A stretch of 64,000 nt of DNA from Neorhizobium sp. SHOUNA12A (GTDB lineage: Bacteria; Pseudomonadota; Alphaproteobacteria; Rhizobiales; Rhizobiaceae): NCBI RefSeq assembly GCF_023006505.1, contig NZ_JALBGV010000018.1, positions 1 through 64,000 on the forward strand, read 5' to 3'. How positions within the stretch are numbered: the stretch's first letter is position 1; each line of letters opens with the position of its first letter. The notes under the pieces were generated by a model. That model was given only the letters and a program-made list of their open reading frames with translations, did not search any database and was not told where the DNA came from. Below, piece after piece: positions 26,938 through 35,893 of the stretch. A program made the translations under genes and the position numbers.

Positions 26938-26968
26938 TGCGGCGCTACCTAGATAGCGCCGCATTTTT
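26938..26968 (+). terminator. Rho-independent terminator of the phosphonate plus-strand operon
   Basis: A perfect 10-base-pair GC-rich stem, TGCGGCGCTA paired with TAGCGCCGCA around a 6-base loop, is followed directly by TTTTT. It lies 68 bases after the last gene of the cluster. Confidence 0.88.
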
Positions 26969-27027
26969 CAGAAGCGGCACCACCCATTCCGCATCCATCA
27001 GGTCGGTTTCGTATCGTAGCTCCTTGC

Positions 27028-27460
27028 TCATGCAGTTATCGCAATCGGCGCAGGCGCAGTCGCTTGCAGGCGAGCGTTGAAATATCCTCCGTCTCGGTTG
27101 TCAGGAATCGCGCTTGCATCGGCCCTGGCGATTTTCGAGAGCCAAGCGATATATCTTTCCTCGTTCGGTACCACACCTCGAATACGCCAGATGAATGAGC
27201 TGTGCCGGAAGAGGGCGAACAAATTGGGCATTTCATGCCGAATCACAAAGCTCTGCCAAAGCGCACTGTGGCATCGAGCTTCCCTTCGGCTTCCAAATGC
27301 GGATAGCGGTAGCCGATTTCGCGGCGAACGTCGTCCTTGGTAAAGTTGAATCCACGACCCTCGCTTCACTCCAGCCTATGGCGATTTGACCCTCAGCGAG
27401 GAGGTTCTTCACCTGGTTGCTATTGCTGGATTTCAGGCGATAGGCGTAAACGTCGGACAT
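27028..27460 (-). pseudogene. Frameshifted hypothetical gene
   Basis: From the ATG at 27460 the protein opens well (MSDVYAYRLKSSNSNQVKNL, then EGQIAIGWSEARVVDSTL). At about 27345 the sensible reading moves to another frame (TKDDVRREIGYRYPHLEAEG, then LDATVRFGRAL). It shifts again near 27240 into the frame ending at 27028. Two frameshifts make it non-functional. The family is not recognised; the opening resembles small proteins found next to restriction genes. It lies between the terminator and the DUF3800 gene. Confidence 0.5.
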
Positions 27461-27762
27461 GGGGGAGCTGGCCTGTTGATCGTCAGCATATTGAGGAAAA
27501 ATTCTTTAAGCAAACCTGTCGGTTGCAACGTTACTTCTCCATTGCGGGCGACGATGAGCGAGGTAGCGTAGCTTGCCGGGCGTACCCGCCAGACATCGCC
27601 GGTCAGGCCGGGTACAGACTTTCTAAATCGATAGTAACCCCTTGATTTAATTTGAGACTATCCGAGGGTGTTTGAACAGTGTTGCAACGGATGCGATAGT
27701 GACCTATATTTCCCTAGAGCAACGCTCCGGGGTCAGCGCTAGGCGCGGGCCGAAATGTTTAG

Positions 27763-27780
27763 GGCCCGATTTATCGGGCC
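27763..27780 (-). terminator. Short hairpin after the DUF3800 gene
   Basis: GGCCCGAT-TT-ATCGGGCC is a perfect 8-base-pair stem with a 2-base loop, 5 bases beyond the DUF3800 stop. There is no T run on the minus strand, so termination is only suggested by its position. Confidence 0.35.
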
Positions 27781-27784
27781 TTAT

Positions 27785-28501
27785 TCATTTGAAGCAGCTG
27801 TATTTTATCCCCAACAATGCCCGATCTTCCGGTTCCAGCTGTGCGTCAATCAGCCGGCCGGCCTTCATCAGCTGCACATACGGCCGATAGGTCGGATCAT
27901 AACCGGCCTTGGCCATTGGGTAGAGCATCAGATCCGCGATCTGGATCATCGGCGTCTCCTTGGTACGGCGCTTAGTATCGCCCATAACGATGCGGCGGAA
28001 ATCAGCCGCGCTGAGGGATCCGTAGCTGGATGATGTGCCGCTATCGAATGGCATCCCGACCTCCTTCAGGCTTTTGTGGTAAGCGATCAGCGCCCGGTCC
28101 TCAGCTTTGCCCGTCTCCTCGAAAAACACGCGCAGCACGCGACCCTGGCTGTCTGCGTACTTGGCTGCCCGCTCGATCAGGATGCAATAGGCGGTCTTGC
28201 ACATCAGCCAAAGACGTTCGGCGTAATGCTCTTTGTAACGGGCGACATATCCCGGCCGGTCAATCACGGCCGCAATGCCCAGCACCGGGAGGCTCACCAT
28301 GAACTCATCCAGCTCGGGAAAGAACGCCCGGGCCTTCTCCGGATTCTTCAACCAACCGAAGTTCTCCCGACCGCCACGGATCGGATTGGAATGCAGCGGA
28401 TAGGTGATGTCATGCCTGGCGCAGAACTCGGCGTGACGGCTCTTCAGCTCGTCGGCGTCCTCTTCTTTGATCAGGATCCCGCCCAAGGCAAAACAGTCCA
28501 T
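27785..28501 (-). CDS. DUF3800 protein with an uncertain start
   Basis: A 238-residue protein from the first in-frame ATG, with the DUF3800 C-terminal motif QIADLMLYPMAKAG. The N-terminal signature of this family (HLFIDDSGSRDPDRR) lies upstream in the same frame at about 28515-28580, but no ATG, GTG or TTG is available between it and the preceding in-frame stop. The start codon has therefore been lost, moved by a frameshift, or is non-canonical. DUF3800 proteins have an RNase H-like fold and often sit in defence and mobile loci; their activity is not well defined. Confidence 0.7.
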   Translation of the reverse strand: MDCFALGGILIKEEDADELKSRHAEFCARHDITYPLHSNPIRGGRENFGWLKNPEKARAFFPELDEFMVSLPVLGIAAVIDRPGYVARYKEHYAERLWLMCKTAYCILIERAAKYADSQGRVLRVFFEETGKAEDRALIAYHKSLKEVGMPFDSGTSSSYGSLSAADFRRIVMGDTKRRTKETPMIQIADLMLYPMAKAGYDPTYRPYVQLMKAGRLIDAQLEPEDRALLGIKYSCFK

Positions 28502-28646
28502 GCTGTCGTCGCGGTTATGCTTTAGGCGGCGATCGGGATCGCGGCTGCCGCTGTCGTCGATAAAGAGGTGATATTCGGAACTGCTGTCATGGATGGCTAT
28601 ATAGCGAAAACCGCGTCGGAATGCTTTGACGTTTTCCGCAATGTCT

Positions 28647-28898
28647 TCAAGATGGATCGCGCCAGCTAATCAGCCGCCGCAGGGCCTCGACGGGCGGATT
28701 GCATTCCAGCTTTGTCGCAGCGAGCGTCATGTCCATGCTCTCTACAAATCCCAGCAGCGCGAGTTCCTCACCAGCCCGGCGTGCCATTTCAATCGCCTGC
28801 AACCATTGTAGGACGATGTGCCGGGCTTCGGCCTGGGCCGCTCGCTCGCGCTCGAATTGCTCGGTCACGACGGGAAGAGGGTGAATCTGTGCGGACAT
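28647..28898 (-). CDS. Hypothetical protein, 83 residues
   Basis: A helical, charged protein with a good composition (QFERERAAQAEARHIVLQWL). It shows no motif. It sits between the DUF3800 region and the next small frame, four bases after that frame's stop, which suggests coupling. It may be a partner of DUF3800 or an unrelated remnant. Confidence 0.35.
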   Translation of the reverse strand: MSAQIHPLPVVTEQFERERAAQAEARHIVLQWLQAIEMARRAGEELALLGFVESMDMTLAATKLECNPPVEALRRLISWRDPS

Positions 28899-28901
28899 GC
28901 G

Positions 28902-29189
28902 TTATATCTGCGCCAGCCCGGCAGGCCTGTCCATCGGCGCATCGCAGTTAGGGGCATACGCATTAAGCAGCTCGGCCTTTTGGGAAATCACTTGGTGAGC
29001 TTTGAGCAATATGACTACGGAGACGAGATGCCCCATTTCACAGATTTCATCGACAAAGCCCATCAGGTCCGAGACCGCCTGCGTCTGCTGGAGATGGCTG
29101 CCAGAGCCCTCGAAGATGAGACCCAGCGCAGCGCCATGCATTGTGGCGTAGTTCTTTGTGCAGGACGCGTTCGCGGAGCTGCAGGACAT
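28902..29189 (-). CDS. Hypothetical protein, 95 residues
   Basis: The frame has protein-like composition from about MHGAALGLIFEGSGSH to the end and stops just before the next gene's start. The first 16 residues are unconvincing, so the start may be the internal ATG, or the gene may be the 3' part of a longer lost gene. Function is unknown. Confidence 0.3.
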   Translation of the reverse strand: MSCSSANASCTKNYATMHGAALGLIFEGSGSHLQQTQAVSDLMGFVDEICEMGHLVSVVILLKAHQVISQKAELLNAYAPNCDAPMDRPAGLAQI

Positions 29190-29365
29190 GCTGGTACAGA
29201 CGGGTTCCGAGCCCGCATCCGAACTTCCGGATGGAGCTGGTGACGACGCCCCAGACCTCGAACCCCGGGGGTCGGTTCCGGCTGGGGATGGTGAGGTATT
29301 TCCAAACCAATTTCTGCAAGGGCCTGCCGAGTTGACAGGATAGCAGCTCGTGGCCGGGAATTGAG

Positions 29366-29403
29366 AGAACGAAAAGGCGGGATAAAGCCCGCCTTTTCGT
29401 TCT
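29366..29403 (-). terminator. Strong hairpin after the second HigBA-type operon
   Basis: A perfect 16-base-pair stem (AGAACGAAAAGGCGGG and complement) with a 6-base loop, the outer part containing A4/T4 runs on both strands. It is 39 bases past the antitoxin stop and likely ends transcription of that operon, possibly in both directions. Confidence 0.75.
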
Positions 29404-29441
29404 GAGTGATGGTATGAGCCCTCGGCCGGGAGCGAGTCCCG

Positions 29442-29780
29442 TTACGCCATGACCGCATTGAAGGTTATGTTTCCGGCCTCTCCAGCCTTGGCATGAGGCC
29501 GTATAACAATTTCAACATCCTGATTGAAGGCGGTTAGGAAGCTCATGAGGCGTTCGACGGAGTATTCCCGGAAATGCCCCCGGAAGAGGCGGGAGACTTC
29601 GGGCTGGGTGATGCCCATGAGGGCACCAGCCTTCGCCTGATTGAGTTTCCGCTCGGTGACAAGACGATGCAGGGCGGCCACAATCTGAGCCTTCAAAAAG
29701 TGGTTCTCGGCATCCGGTAGTCCCAGCTCCGCAAAGATATTGGGGTGGCTGGCATGAACCTCGACGTGTTCGGTTTTCAT
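29442..29780 (-). CDS. HigA-like XRE antitoxin
   Basis: A 112-residue protein with a helix-turn-helix (KLNQAKAGALMGITQPEVSRL) and the GHFREYSVERLMSFLTAF segment typical of XRE antitoxins paired with Gp49-like toxins. It overlaps the upstream toxin by 4 bases and should be its antidote and the operon repressor. Confidence 0.85.
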   Translation of the reverse strand: MKTEHVEVHASHPNIFAELGLPDAENHFLKAQIVAALHRLVTERKLNQAKAGALMGITQPEVSRLFRGHFREYSVERLMSFLTAFNQDVEIVIRPHAKAGEAGNITFNAVMA

Positions 29781-30160
29781 CGCTTGCGCTCCTCATTTTG
29801 TTTCGCTGCATAATCGGCTTCCGCATCACGGAAACGGCGCTTAATCAGCTCGATATCGCCCTGGGGGGTCTTGATGCCGCGCTTTGACTTCTTCTTGAAG
29901 CAATGCAGCACATAAACGGCCGTATCAAAACGGACGGTATAAACGGCGCGGTAGGTATCGCTGTCGTGGTCTTCGACCAACTCCACTATACCATTGCCGA
30001 GGCCCTTAAGCATCTTCGCTGATGGAGGATGTTGCCCCGTCTGTGCCAGAAACAGCTCAAAGCCAAAGGCTTCCTGCACTTTGGGCGGAAAATCCGCATA
30101 GTCTTTGCGGCTGGATGCTATCCAGAGCAGCGGTCGGGTAGGGCTGGGCAACTTTTCCAT
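29777..30160 (-). CDS. RelE/HigB-like (phage Gp49-type) toxin
   Basis: A 127-residue protein with LLWIASSRKDYADFPPKVQE at the N-terminus, YRAVYTVRFDTAVYVLHCFKKKSKRG in the core and a charged C-terminal helix. This is the DUF891/Gp49-like toxin layout; such toxins cleave translating mRNA. It is the first gene of the operon, with a strong palindrome over its promoter. Confidence 0.85.
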   Translation of the reverse strand: MEKLPSPTRPLLWIASSRKDYADFPPKVQEAFGFELFLAQTGQHPPSAKMLKGLGNGIVELVEDHDSDTYRAVYTVRFDTAVYVLHCFKKKSKRGIKTPQGDIELIKRRFRDAEADYAAKQNEERKR

Positions 30161-30168
30161 CTACCTAT

Positions 30169-30190
30169 ATTATGAGTAAACACTCATAAT
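30169..30190 (-). promoter_or_regulatory. Operator/promoter of the second HigBA-type operon
   Basis: ATTATGAGT-AAAC-ACTCATAAT is a perfect inverted repeat with 9-base arms, nine bases upstream of the toxin ATG. On the minus strand TTGACG lies just upstream and TAATAT follows, so the repeat fills the promoter spacer and -10. Confidence 0.65.
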
Positions 30191-30359
30191 CCGTCAAGCC
30201 TTTTGTCATTTTTCTTTGAAAGGCGGTTGCATCCCATGCAACCCTGCCTGACCGGCGAGGGCCGGGGGTAGCAACTGCAAGAGGGTTGGTGCGGCCGAAG
30301 GCGTAGCCGAGGCTCGGCCCTCTTGCGGGCGCGAGGGGCGGCGCCCCTAAGCTTCTTCC

Positions 30360-30665
30360 TCAAAGGGCAAGGCAATGCTCGCTGAACCGCAGATAAGCAT
30401 CAAGGAACGGTTCGGCAAACGCCGCCTCGAACACCTCGGTGGTCGGGATGGTGACGACACGGGCCTTGCCCCCACGTTCCGGCGGCCGAGACACTAGGTC
30501 GTGCAGCGACACCTAATGGAACCGGTCGGGCACGTCCAGGTCGAAGCACGCGAAATAAACCGAGACGTGGAAATGGGCACCATAGCGGGCGAGTTTATCG
30601 ACCTCGCCCAGCTCGAAAATCAGGTGGTCGTCATAGGCGGATTTGGCTTTGACATCAAAAGCCAT
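30360..30665 (-). pseudogene. Nuclease-like hypothetical gene with an internal stop
   Basis: From the ATG at 30665 the frame reads MAFDVKAKSAYDDHLIFELG and FHVSVYFACFDLDVPDRFH, then TAG, then continues smoothly (VSLHDLVSRPPERGGKARVV and FAEPFLDAYLRFSEHCLAL) to a stop at 30360-30362. The DVKAK opening resembles the D/E-x-K core of restriction-like nucleases. Protein-like reading continues upstream past another stop, so the gene is an older remnant. No homologue is named. Confidence 0.45.
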
Positions 30666-31267
30666 GCTGCCGGCATAGGCACTGCTGGATCGGACGACGA
30701 GAGCCGGCTACTTGTTCCCCCGGCCGCTTTCGCTGGCGGAGCGATCATGCGGGGCATCATTGAGTCTGCCATCGAGTCGATATCGATTGCCGGCGGTGTC
30801 CTCACCGCGCTTTATCGGGAAAGCCATCCCCCACTGGCCGATCGAGTCCAGCAGAATCGGGAAAGGAGTACTACGGCAAGGGTTAATCGGCTCGGCTGAC
30901 CTTGGGAGCGCACGAAATGGTCATGTATGATCTGCAGAGCTACGTTTACTCGAAAATCTACCCCGAAGAAGTGGGTAAGGCTGGCCGGCTTTCATTTTTC
31001 CAAAAATGGCATGTTAACTCAATTGCGTAAAATCACCGAAGGCAAGGGCGATGCAGAAACTATGCGGGCGCTCGCAGCCGGCCTGTCAGGCACGGAGGCG
31101 GAGGTTTCCGAAATAGTTTCTAGTCTGAGAGCCGCACGAGACATAATGAGCAGCCAGCGGGAAAATCTCGCGTTTGCTCATCGTTTGGACAATGTCTTGT
31201 ATGGCCCTGTGCATCACATTGTTGATGCCAACACAGATCCTCGGGATGGTGCCGGTAACATACCGGA

Positions 31268-31520
31268 TTCATCCTCGACGAACTCAACTATCTGCCATTT
31301 GCCCAGGCGGGCGGTCAGCTCCTGTTCCATCTGATCAGCAGGCTCTGCGAGCGCACATCGATCATTGTCACCACGAACCTGGCGTTCGGCGAATGGCCAT
31401 CTGCCATCAGTGTTCGGCGACGCCAAAATGTCGACAGCACTTCTGGACCGTCTGGCCCCTCATTGCGAGATTGGCTAAACCGGAAACGAGTCCCCGCGCT
31501 TCGAGATCCGCTCTCAAAGC
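31268..31520 (+). pseudogene. IS21-family IstB fragment
   Basis: The frame from 31268 reads FILDELNYLPFAQAGGQLL, then ERTSIIVTTNLAFGEWPS, the Walker B and sensor regions of the IS21 helper ATPase. It then shifts frame to VFGDAKMSTALLDRLAPHCEI and again to GNESPRFEIR. The Walker A half and IstA are absent. It is a dead insertion-sequence remnant. Confidence 0.7.
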
Positions 31521-31664
31521 CGAAGACGATTATCACCCGCACTTGGCCTACCCTCTGCAACCCGGGTCAGCGCCGGGCAGGCCAAGCGCTGATCTAACAC
31601 CACCAGGGGATTAAATTTGGATGCCGATAAGAGGTGAATTTGGACACCAGTTGGTATCTGGCAA

Positions 31665-31892
31665 TTGTCCGGTATTTTTGCGCGGCTGCTGCCGCGCCAT
31701 CCGGTGATTCCCGTCGCCCGTGTTGGGAGGCTGGCAATCGATGTGGAATTTAGGGGAAAGCGACTTGGCGCGGCCTTGTTATGGGATGCGGCAAATCGCG
31801 CTCTGCGTCTGGAAATAGGCGTGTTCGCGCTGGCTGTCGATGCCAAGGACGAACAGACGGCGCTCACGATCTGGCCACTAGGCCCGAAATGA
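31665..31892 (+). pseudogene. Fragment of a GNAT toxin (TacT-like)
   Basis: About 70 residues read VARVGRLAIDVEFRGKRLG, then ALLWDAANRALRLEIGVFALAVDAKDE, the acetyl-CoA-binding core of TacT/AtaT-type acetyltransferase toxins. The first half and the end are missing, and no RHH antitoxin gene is beside it. It is a relic of another toxin-antitoxin module, directly after the IS21 fragment. Confidence 0.6.
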
Positions 31893-32043
31893 CGCACAAT
31901 TGCCGAAAATCATAGAGTTCAGCTCTTCACGGCAAAGCCGCACAGGGGACGCGGGACCAGATGCGATGCGCATGCCGCGCCCTCCTTCTCGTGGAGGACG
32001 AGGGCGAGGGGCTGGGCCCGCCACAATATGGACCGTTGCCAGG

Positions 32044-32502
32044 TCAGGTTTCCTCGGCTGCCATTACCTCCATCAACGCCAGGATCCTCGATCGAACTTG
32101 ACGAGGGAGTGCGAGCGCAGTCTCAACAAGTAATTGCCCTTCTGGTGACCGAATGTATTCCCAATTTCGGTCGCTTTCCGCGCGCAAACCCATACCTTCG
32201 CTCAACGGGTCCGGCAATTCGGAAAAGAAATAGGTGAGCGGGATACCAAGGCGGCACGCCATTTGGAAAAGCGTGGACGAGCTAACGCGGTTGGCACCGG
32301 ACTCGTATTTTTGTATCTGCTGAAACGACAACCCAACCGTTCCTCCGAGCATGCTTTGCGAGAGCCCTAGATCCATTCGACGGGCGCGGATCTTTCGCCC
32401 AATCGCTTCGTCAATCGCGACAGCTTCAGGTACGCGAATTTCCAATAATCCGATGCAGGAAAATTTCGTGTCGGATGTGCGGGCTTGTCGACGGTGCTGC
32501 AT
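32044..32502 (-). CDS. XRE-family regulator, rhizobial type
   Basis: A 152-residue protein with a central helix-turn-helix (RKIRARRMDLGLSQSMLG and FQQIQKYESGANRVSSSTLF), then IPLTYFFSELP, the layout of a large family of short rhizobial regulators. The first about 30 residues look non-conserved, so translation may start inside. Its target is unknown. Confidence 0.8.
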   Translation of the reverse strand: MQHRRQARTSDTKFSCIGLLEIRVPEAVAIDEAIGRKIRARRMDLGLSQSMLGGTVGLSFQQIQKYESGANRVSSSTLFQMACRLGIPLTYFFSELPDPLSEGMGLRAESDRNWEYIRSPEGQLLVETALALPRQVRSRILALMEVMAAEET

Positions 32503-32788
32503 TGTGAACCCCTTGCGAAGCTGCGACGAAGTCGCAACATGTCTGGCGATCGGGGAGTTGGAAAGCCGTCTAGCCCCTGTAACCTTCGGTTCAAAGAACC
32601 TCTTCTATACGTTACAGGCTCCCCGACCATAGGGAATTCATCGATCGCTGCGCAAACAAGCACATCTTCGGTTGACGGGGTTTCCACGCCCCAGGCAGCT
32701 CCGCTGCCTTCTGCCCGTATAACGGTATCAAAACGAAATTGCTAGCACTGCGTTCAATGAATGATGCCGTGCTCCGTTGAGGCGACCT

Positions 32789-33544
32789 TTAAAAAGAATG
32801 CGTGCGGCGAGCTATGGCTAATTCCGCAATCAGTGTCTCGATAATGAACTGGTGTGTAAGTGCTGCGCTGGGCAATTCAGTTATCGCCGGCAGGACAACA
32901 CTGGACACCTTATCGATGCTGGCGCTCATCTGAGAGGGGATCGTGGCGATGAATGCACCAAGCTTGCGGATGTTGCGCAGGCGCCGTAAAATGTTCGCAT
33001 CGACCTCCGGTCCTAGGTACCATATGACGACGCAGGAGCCGTCAAGACGATGCGCGTCCTCGAATCCCTTCGCTGATACGGCAAACGCCGGCAGATCGTA
33101 TTCCACGAGTCGAGCAGCAAGAGCTTGAGCCGAAAACTGAGCCGTTCCTTCTCCAAGAACATAAATTCGGGATGCGCCCATCAAACCCAGCGCGAGCTTG
33201 GAGACATTCTCTTCGCGAAGATATGACCGGCTTTCTTCCAGAGCCTGAACGAATCGATCGCCAACCTTCACGGAACCTGATGTCTCCTGGAGCAATCGCG
33301 ATTGTGCCTCAAGTTCGCTCGCGAGTGCGATCTTGAGTTCCAGGAGGCTTTGAAAACCGATCTCACGGTAGAACCTGATCACCGTCGCTGACCCGACTTT
33401 GCAGGCCTGGGCGATTTCGCGAACCGACTGGGTGAGCACCAGGCTAGGACGAGCGTTGACATAGGATCCGACCTTCGCGAGTGCTGGCGGAAAAATCGAG
33501 AGTCGCGTTCTGATCCTGGATGAGACCGGAAGTTTCAGTGCCAT
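32789..33544 (-). CDS. RpiR-family regulator with SIS domain
   Basis: A 251-residue protein from ATG 33544. The N-terminal HTH_6 domain (residues about 10-75, with REIAQACKVGSATVIRFYRE) is followed by a sugar-phosphate-binding SIS domain (about 105-230, with ASRIYVLGEGTAQFSAQALA). RpiR regulators sense phosphosugars. It is divergent from the transporter operon that begins about 300 bases away and is its natural regulator, which suggests that the transported compound is turned into a phosphorylated polyol or sugar. Confidence 0.87.
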   Translation of the reverse strand: MALKLPVSSRIRTRLSIFPPALAKVGSYVNARPSLVLTQSVREIAQACKVGSATVIRFYREIGFQSLLELKIALASELEAQSRLLQETSGSVKVGDRFVQALEESRSYLREENVSKLALGLMGASRIYVLGEGTAQFSAQALAARLVEYDLPAFAVSAKGFEDAHRLDGSCVVIWYLGPEVDANILRRLRNIRKLGAFIATIPSQMSASIDKVSSVVLPAITELPSAALTHQFIIETLIAELAIARRTHSF

Positions 33545-33767
33545 TATCCTGATCATACTCCGAAGGAAGCTTCGTAAAGCGAATCGCGCAAAAATTTTTC
33601 TGCAAGTTTCTCACGTTAAACCTCCAATTGCATTCCCCCAATTTTAACATCGAGTTTTCTTTTTTTACGGGAGAATCGCGGGGTGAAATTAGAACTGATG
33701 CAGAACATCTGGAGGCTCGCGATCGCCCACTGAGACTGGGTTTTTCATTGAAATCAGGCGCTTGTTG

Positions 33768-33785
33768 CTGTGACCCACTTGTCAT
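33768..33785 (+). promoter_or_regulatory. Possible Pho box before the transporter operon
   Basis: CTGTGAC and TTGTCAT start 11 bases apart, the spacing of the two direct repeats of an alphaproteobacterial PhoB site (consensus close to CTGTCAT with CTGTCAY). The match is partial (5 and 6 of 7). The operon encodes a phosphodiesterase and a phosphate transporter, so phosphate control is sensible. Confidence 0.35.
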
Positions 33786-33848
33786 AAAAGTGGAACCATG
33801 ATCCACTATAGATGGAACACGCGGACCATACTTATGAGGAGGGAAGAG

Positions 33849-34994
33849 GTGACCGACATCGACAACGCGGCGATAGACGCCACGGGACTAACCAAGCAGT
33901 TCGGTGGCCACCGGGTCCTTGGACCCGTCGATCTTTCAGTGCGACCAGGGGAATTTTTAACGCTGGTGGGGCCATCGGGATGCGGCAAGTCAACGCTTCT
34001 GCGTTTGATCGCCGGTCTGGAAACAGCTTCCGAGGGCTCTATCCGCATCGCCGGTCGGATCGTCACCGATGCACCGCCCAGAGCGCGCGACGTGGCAATG
34101 GTATTCCAGAACTACGCGCTCTACCCCCATCTTACAGTCGCGCAGAACATCGCCGTGCCGCTGCGCATGCGGCGTCTGTCATTGCCTCAACGACTGCCGG
34201 TTGTCGGTCCCTTGCTACCGCGGAGTGCCGCAACGCTCTCCCAGATCAACGATGACGTCGAGCAGACGGCGAAGTCCTTGGGCATTGGGCACCTCTTGTC
34301 ACGCAAGCCCGCTCAGCTTTCCGGTGGCCAGCGTCAACGCGTGGCGCTTGGTCGCGCTATTGTCAGGAAGCCTCGCGTCTTTCTTCTCGACGAGCCGCTG
34401 TCAAATCTCGACGCTCAACTGCGTGTTCAAATGCGGAGCGAGCTCGTGCAGCTTCATCGTCGCCTGCGGGTCACACTGATCTACGTGACCCATGATCAGG
34501 CCGAAGCGATGACGATGTCGAGCCGTATCGCCGTGATGTTCGCAGGCGAAATCCTTCAGATCGGCACACCTGAAGCAGTTTACGATGATCCGGACCACCT
34601 GAAGGTGGCAAGCTTCATATCGAATCCCGGACTCAACACGCTCCCGTTTATCGCCATCGCAAACACCCAGCTGGGTTGTCAACTCGGTGCAATGGCCAGC
34701 GCATCCCCGGATTGTACTATCGCGTTCCGCCCCGAGGCTTGCGCCACCGTCTCATCAGGCGAACAGTCGGACCTGTCCGGCAGGCTGATCTTCTGTGAAA
34801 GGTTCGGTGCGGAGGCCTTCGCACATATTGCAGTGGACTATGCCGAACATCCGATCATCGCTCGGGTCGAGCCCGGAAACGCGGCCCGAATGAGCTGCGA
34901 CCAGCTTGTACACCTTAGTCTCGACGTTTCGAAACTCTTTTTGTTCGGCTCGGACGGGTCGCGATTGAGACATCAGCGGAGGGCGGCGGCATGA
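33849..34994 (+). CDS. ABC transporter ATP-binding protein (UgpC/MalK type)
   Basis: A 381-residue ATPase. Walker A GPSGCGKST, Q-loop QNYALYPH, signature LSGGQRQR, Walker B VFLLDEPLSNLD and switch THDQAEAM are all intact, followed by a C-terminal regulatory region. GTG 33849 is chosen because AGGAGG lies six bases before it; longer frames to 33798 lack a site. It energises the two permeases that follow, overlapping the first by 4 bases. MalK-type ATPases serve carbohydrate and glycerophosphodiester importers. Confidence 0.9.
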   Translation: MTDIDNAAIDATGLTKQFGGHRVLGPVDLSVRPGEFLTLVGPSGCGKSTLLRLIAGLETASEGSIRIAGRIVTDAPPRARDVAMVFQNYALYPHLTVAQNIAVPLRMRRLSLPQRLPVVGPLLPRSAATLSQINDDVEQTAKSLGIGHLLSRKPAQLSGGQRQRVALGRAIVRKPRVFLLDEPLSNLDAQLRVQMRSELVQLHRRLRVTLIYVTHDQAEAMTMSSRIAVMFAGEILQIGTPEAVYDDPDHLKVASFISNPGLNTLPFIAIANTQLGCQLGAMASASPDCTIAFRPEACATVSSGEQSDLSGRLIFCERFGAEAFAHIAVDYAEHPIIARVEPGNAARMSCDQLVHLSLDVSKLFLFGSDGSRLRHQRRAAA

Positions 34995-35893
34995 CGATGA
35001 CGTCGACGTTCGACAGGCCGGTACGACAATATAATTTTGGGACGATGTCGTTGCTGGTTTTTCCTGCAACCGCGCTCCTGTTGGCCTTTCTTGTGCTCCC
35101 CACGGCAGTCGTCGTAGTTTTATCCTTCACCGATTACGAGCTCGGAATGGATGGACTCCGCTATATCGGGCTAAGCAATTATTCCGACATGTTAGCCGAT
35201 CGGGTTTTCTGGCAGTCGGTCCGTAACACCGCGTTATACGTCGCGCTGGTCGTTCCCGGCTCCATTTTCACGGCTCTTGCTGTGGCGCTGTTAATTGAAC
35301 GCCGGCGCGCTTTAACCCGGTTCTACAAAGTCGCGTTTTTCCTACCGGTCACGGCGACGTTGGTCGCTATGGCGACGGTCTGGGAGTTCATTCTGCATCC
35401 GAGCATCGGTCTTGCCAATCATCTGCTCAAAGTGCTCGGGGTCGATCCGGTCCGCTTCTTGTCTGATCCGGACTGGGCGATCGTTTCGCTGGCAGTTATC
35501 GGTATCTGGCAGTCGATAGGTTTCAACATGGTTCTCTTCCTCGCCGGATTGAGCTCAATTCCGAAGGAAATAGACGAGGCCGCCGCCCTCGACGGTGCGG
35601 CCGGCGGCATTGACAGGTTTTTGATCGTGACTTGGCCTTTGCTCGGTCCGACGACGTTGTTCGTAACCATTACAACCGCGATCAATGCGATGCGGGTGTT
35701 CGAATCCGTTGCGGTTATCACTCAGGGCGGTCCCAACAAAGCGACAGAGGTCATCCTGTATTCAATCTACCTGGAGGCCTTCCAGTATTTTCGCACTGGC
35801 TACGCGTCCGCGCTGACCGTTGTCTTTCTGCTCGTCACCGTCAGTCTCATCATCCTGCAGATGCGTGTGGCAGATCGAAAGGTGCATTACTAA
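34991..35893 (+). CDS. ABC transporter permease (UgpA/MalF type)
   Basis: A 300-residue membrane protein with six predicted helices and the cytoplasmic EAA loop (DEAAALDGAAGGIDRFLIVT). It pairs with the next permease to form the channel. It overlaps the ATPase gene before it and shares one base with the next start. Confidence 0.9.
   Translation: MTMTSTFDRPVRQYNFGTMSLLVFPATALLLAFLVLPTAVVVVLSFTDYELGMDGLRYIGLSNYSDMLADRVFWQSVRNTALYVALVVPGSIFTALAVALLIERRRALTRFYKVAFFLPVTATLVAMATVWEFILHPSIGLANHLLKVLGVDPVRFLSDPDWAIVSLAVIGIWQSIGFNMVLFLAGLSSIPKEIDEAAALDGAAGGIDRFLIVTWPLLGPTTLFVTITTAINAMRVFESVAVITQGGPNKATEVILYSIYLEAFQYFRTGYASALTVVFLLVTVSLIILQMRVADRKVHY

Noticed and set aside
30501-30899. A 132-codon plus-strand open frame
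   Set aside because: It is antisense to a better protein-like reading (nuclease-like remnant) and shows no motif or ribosome site.
35632-35892. Upstream extension of the second permease
   Set aside because: It lies wholly within the first permease gene; the TAATG overlap at 35891-35895 gives the natural start.
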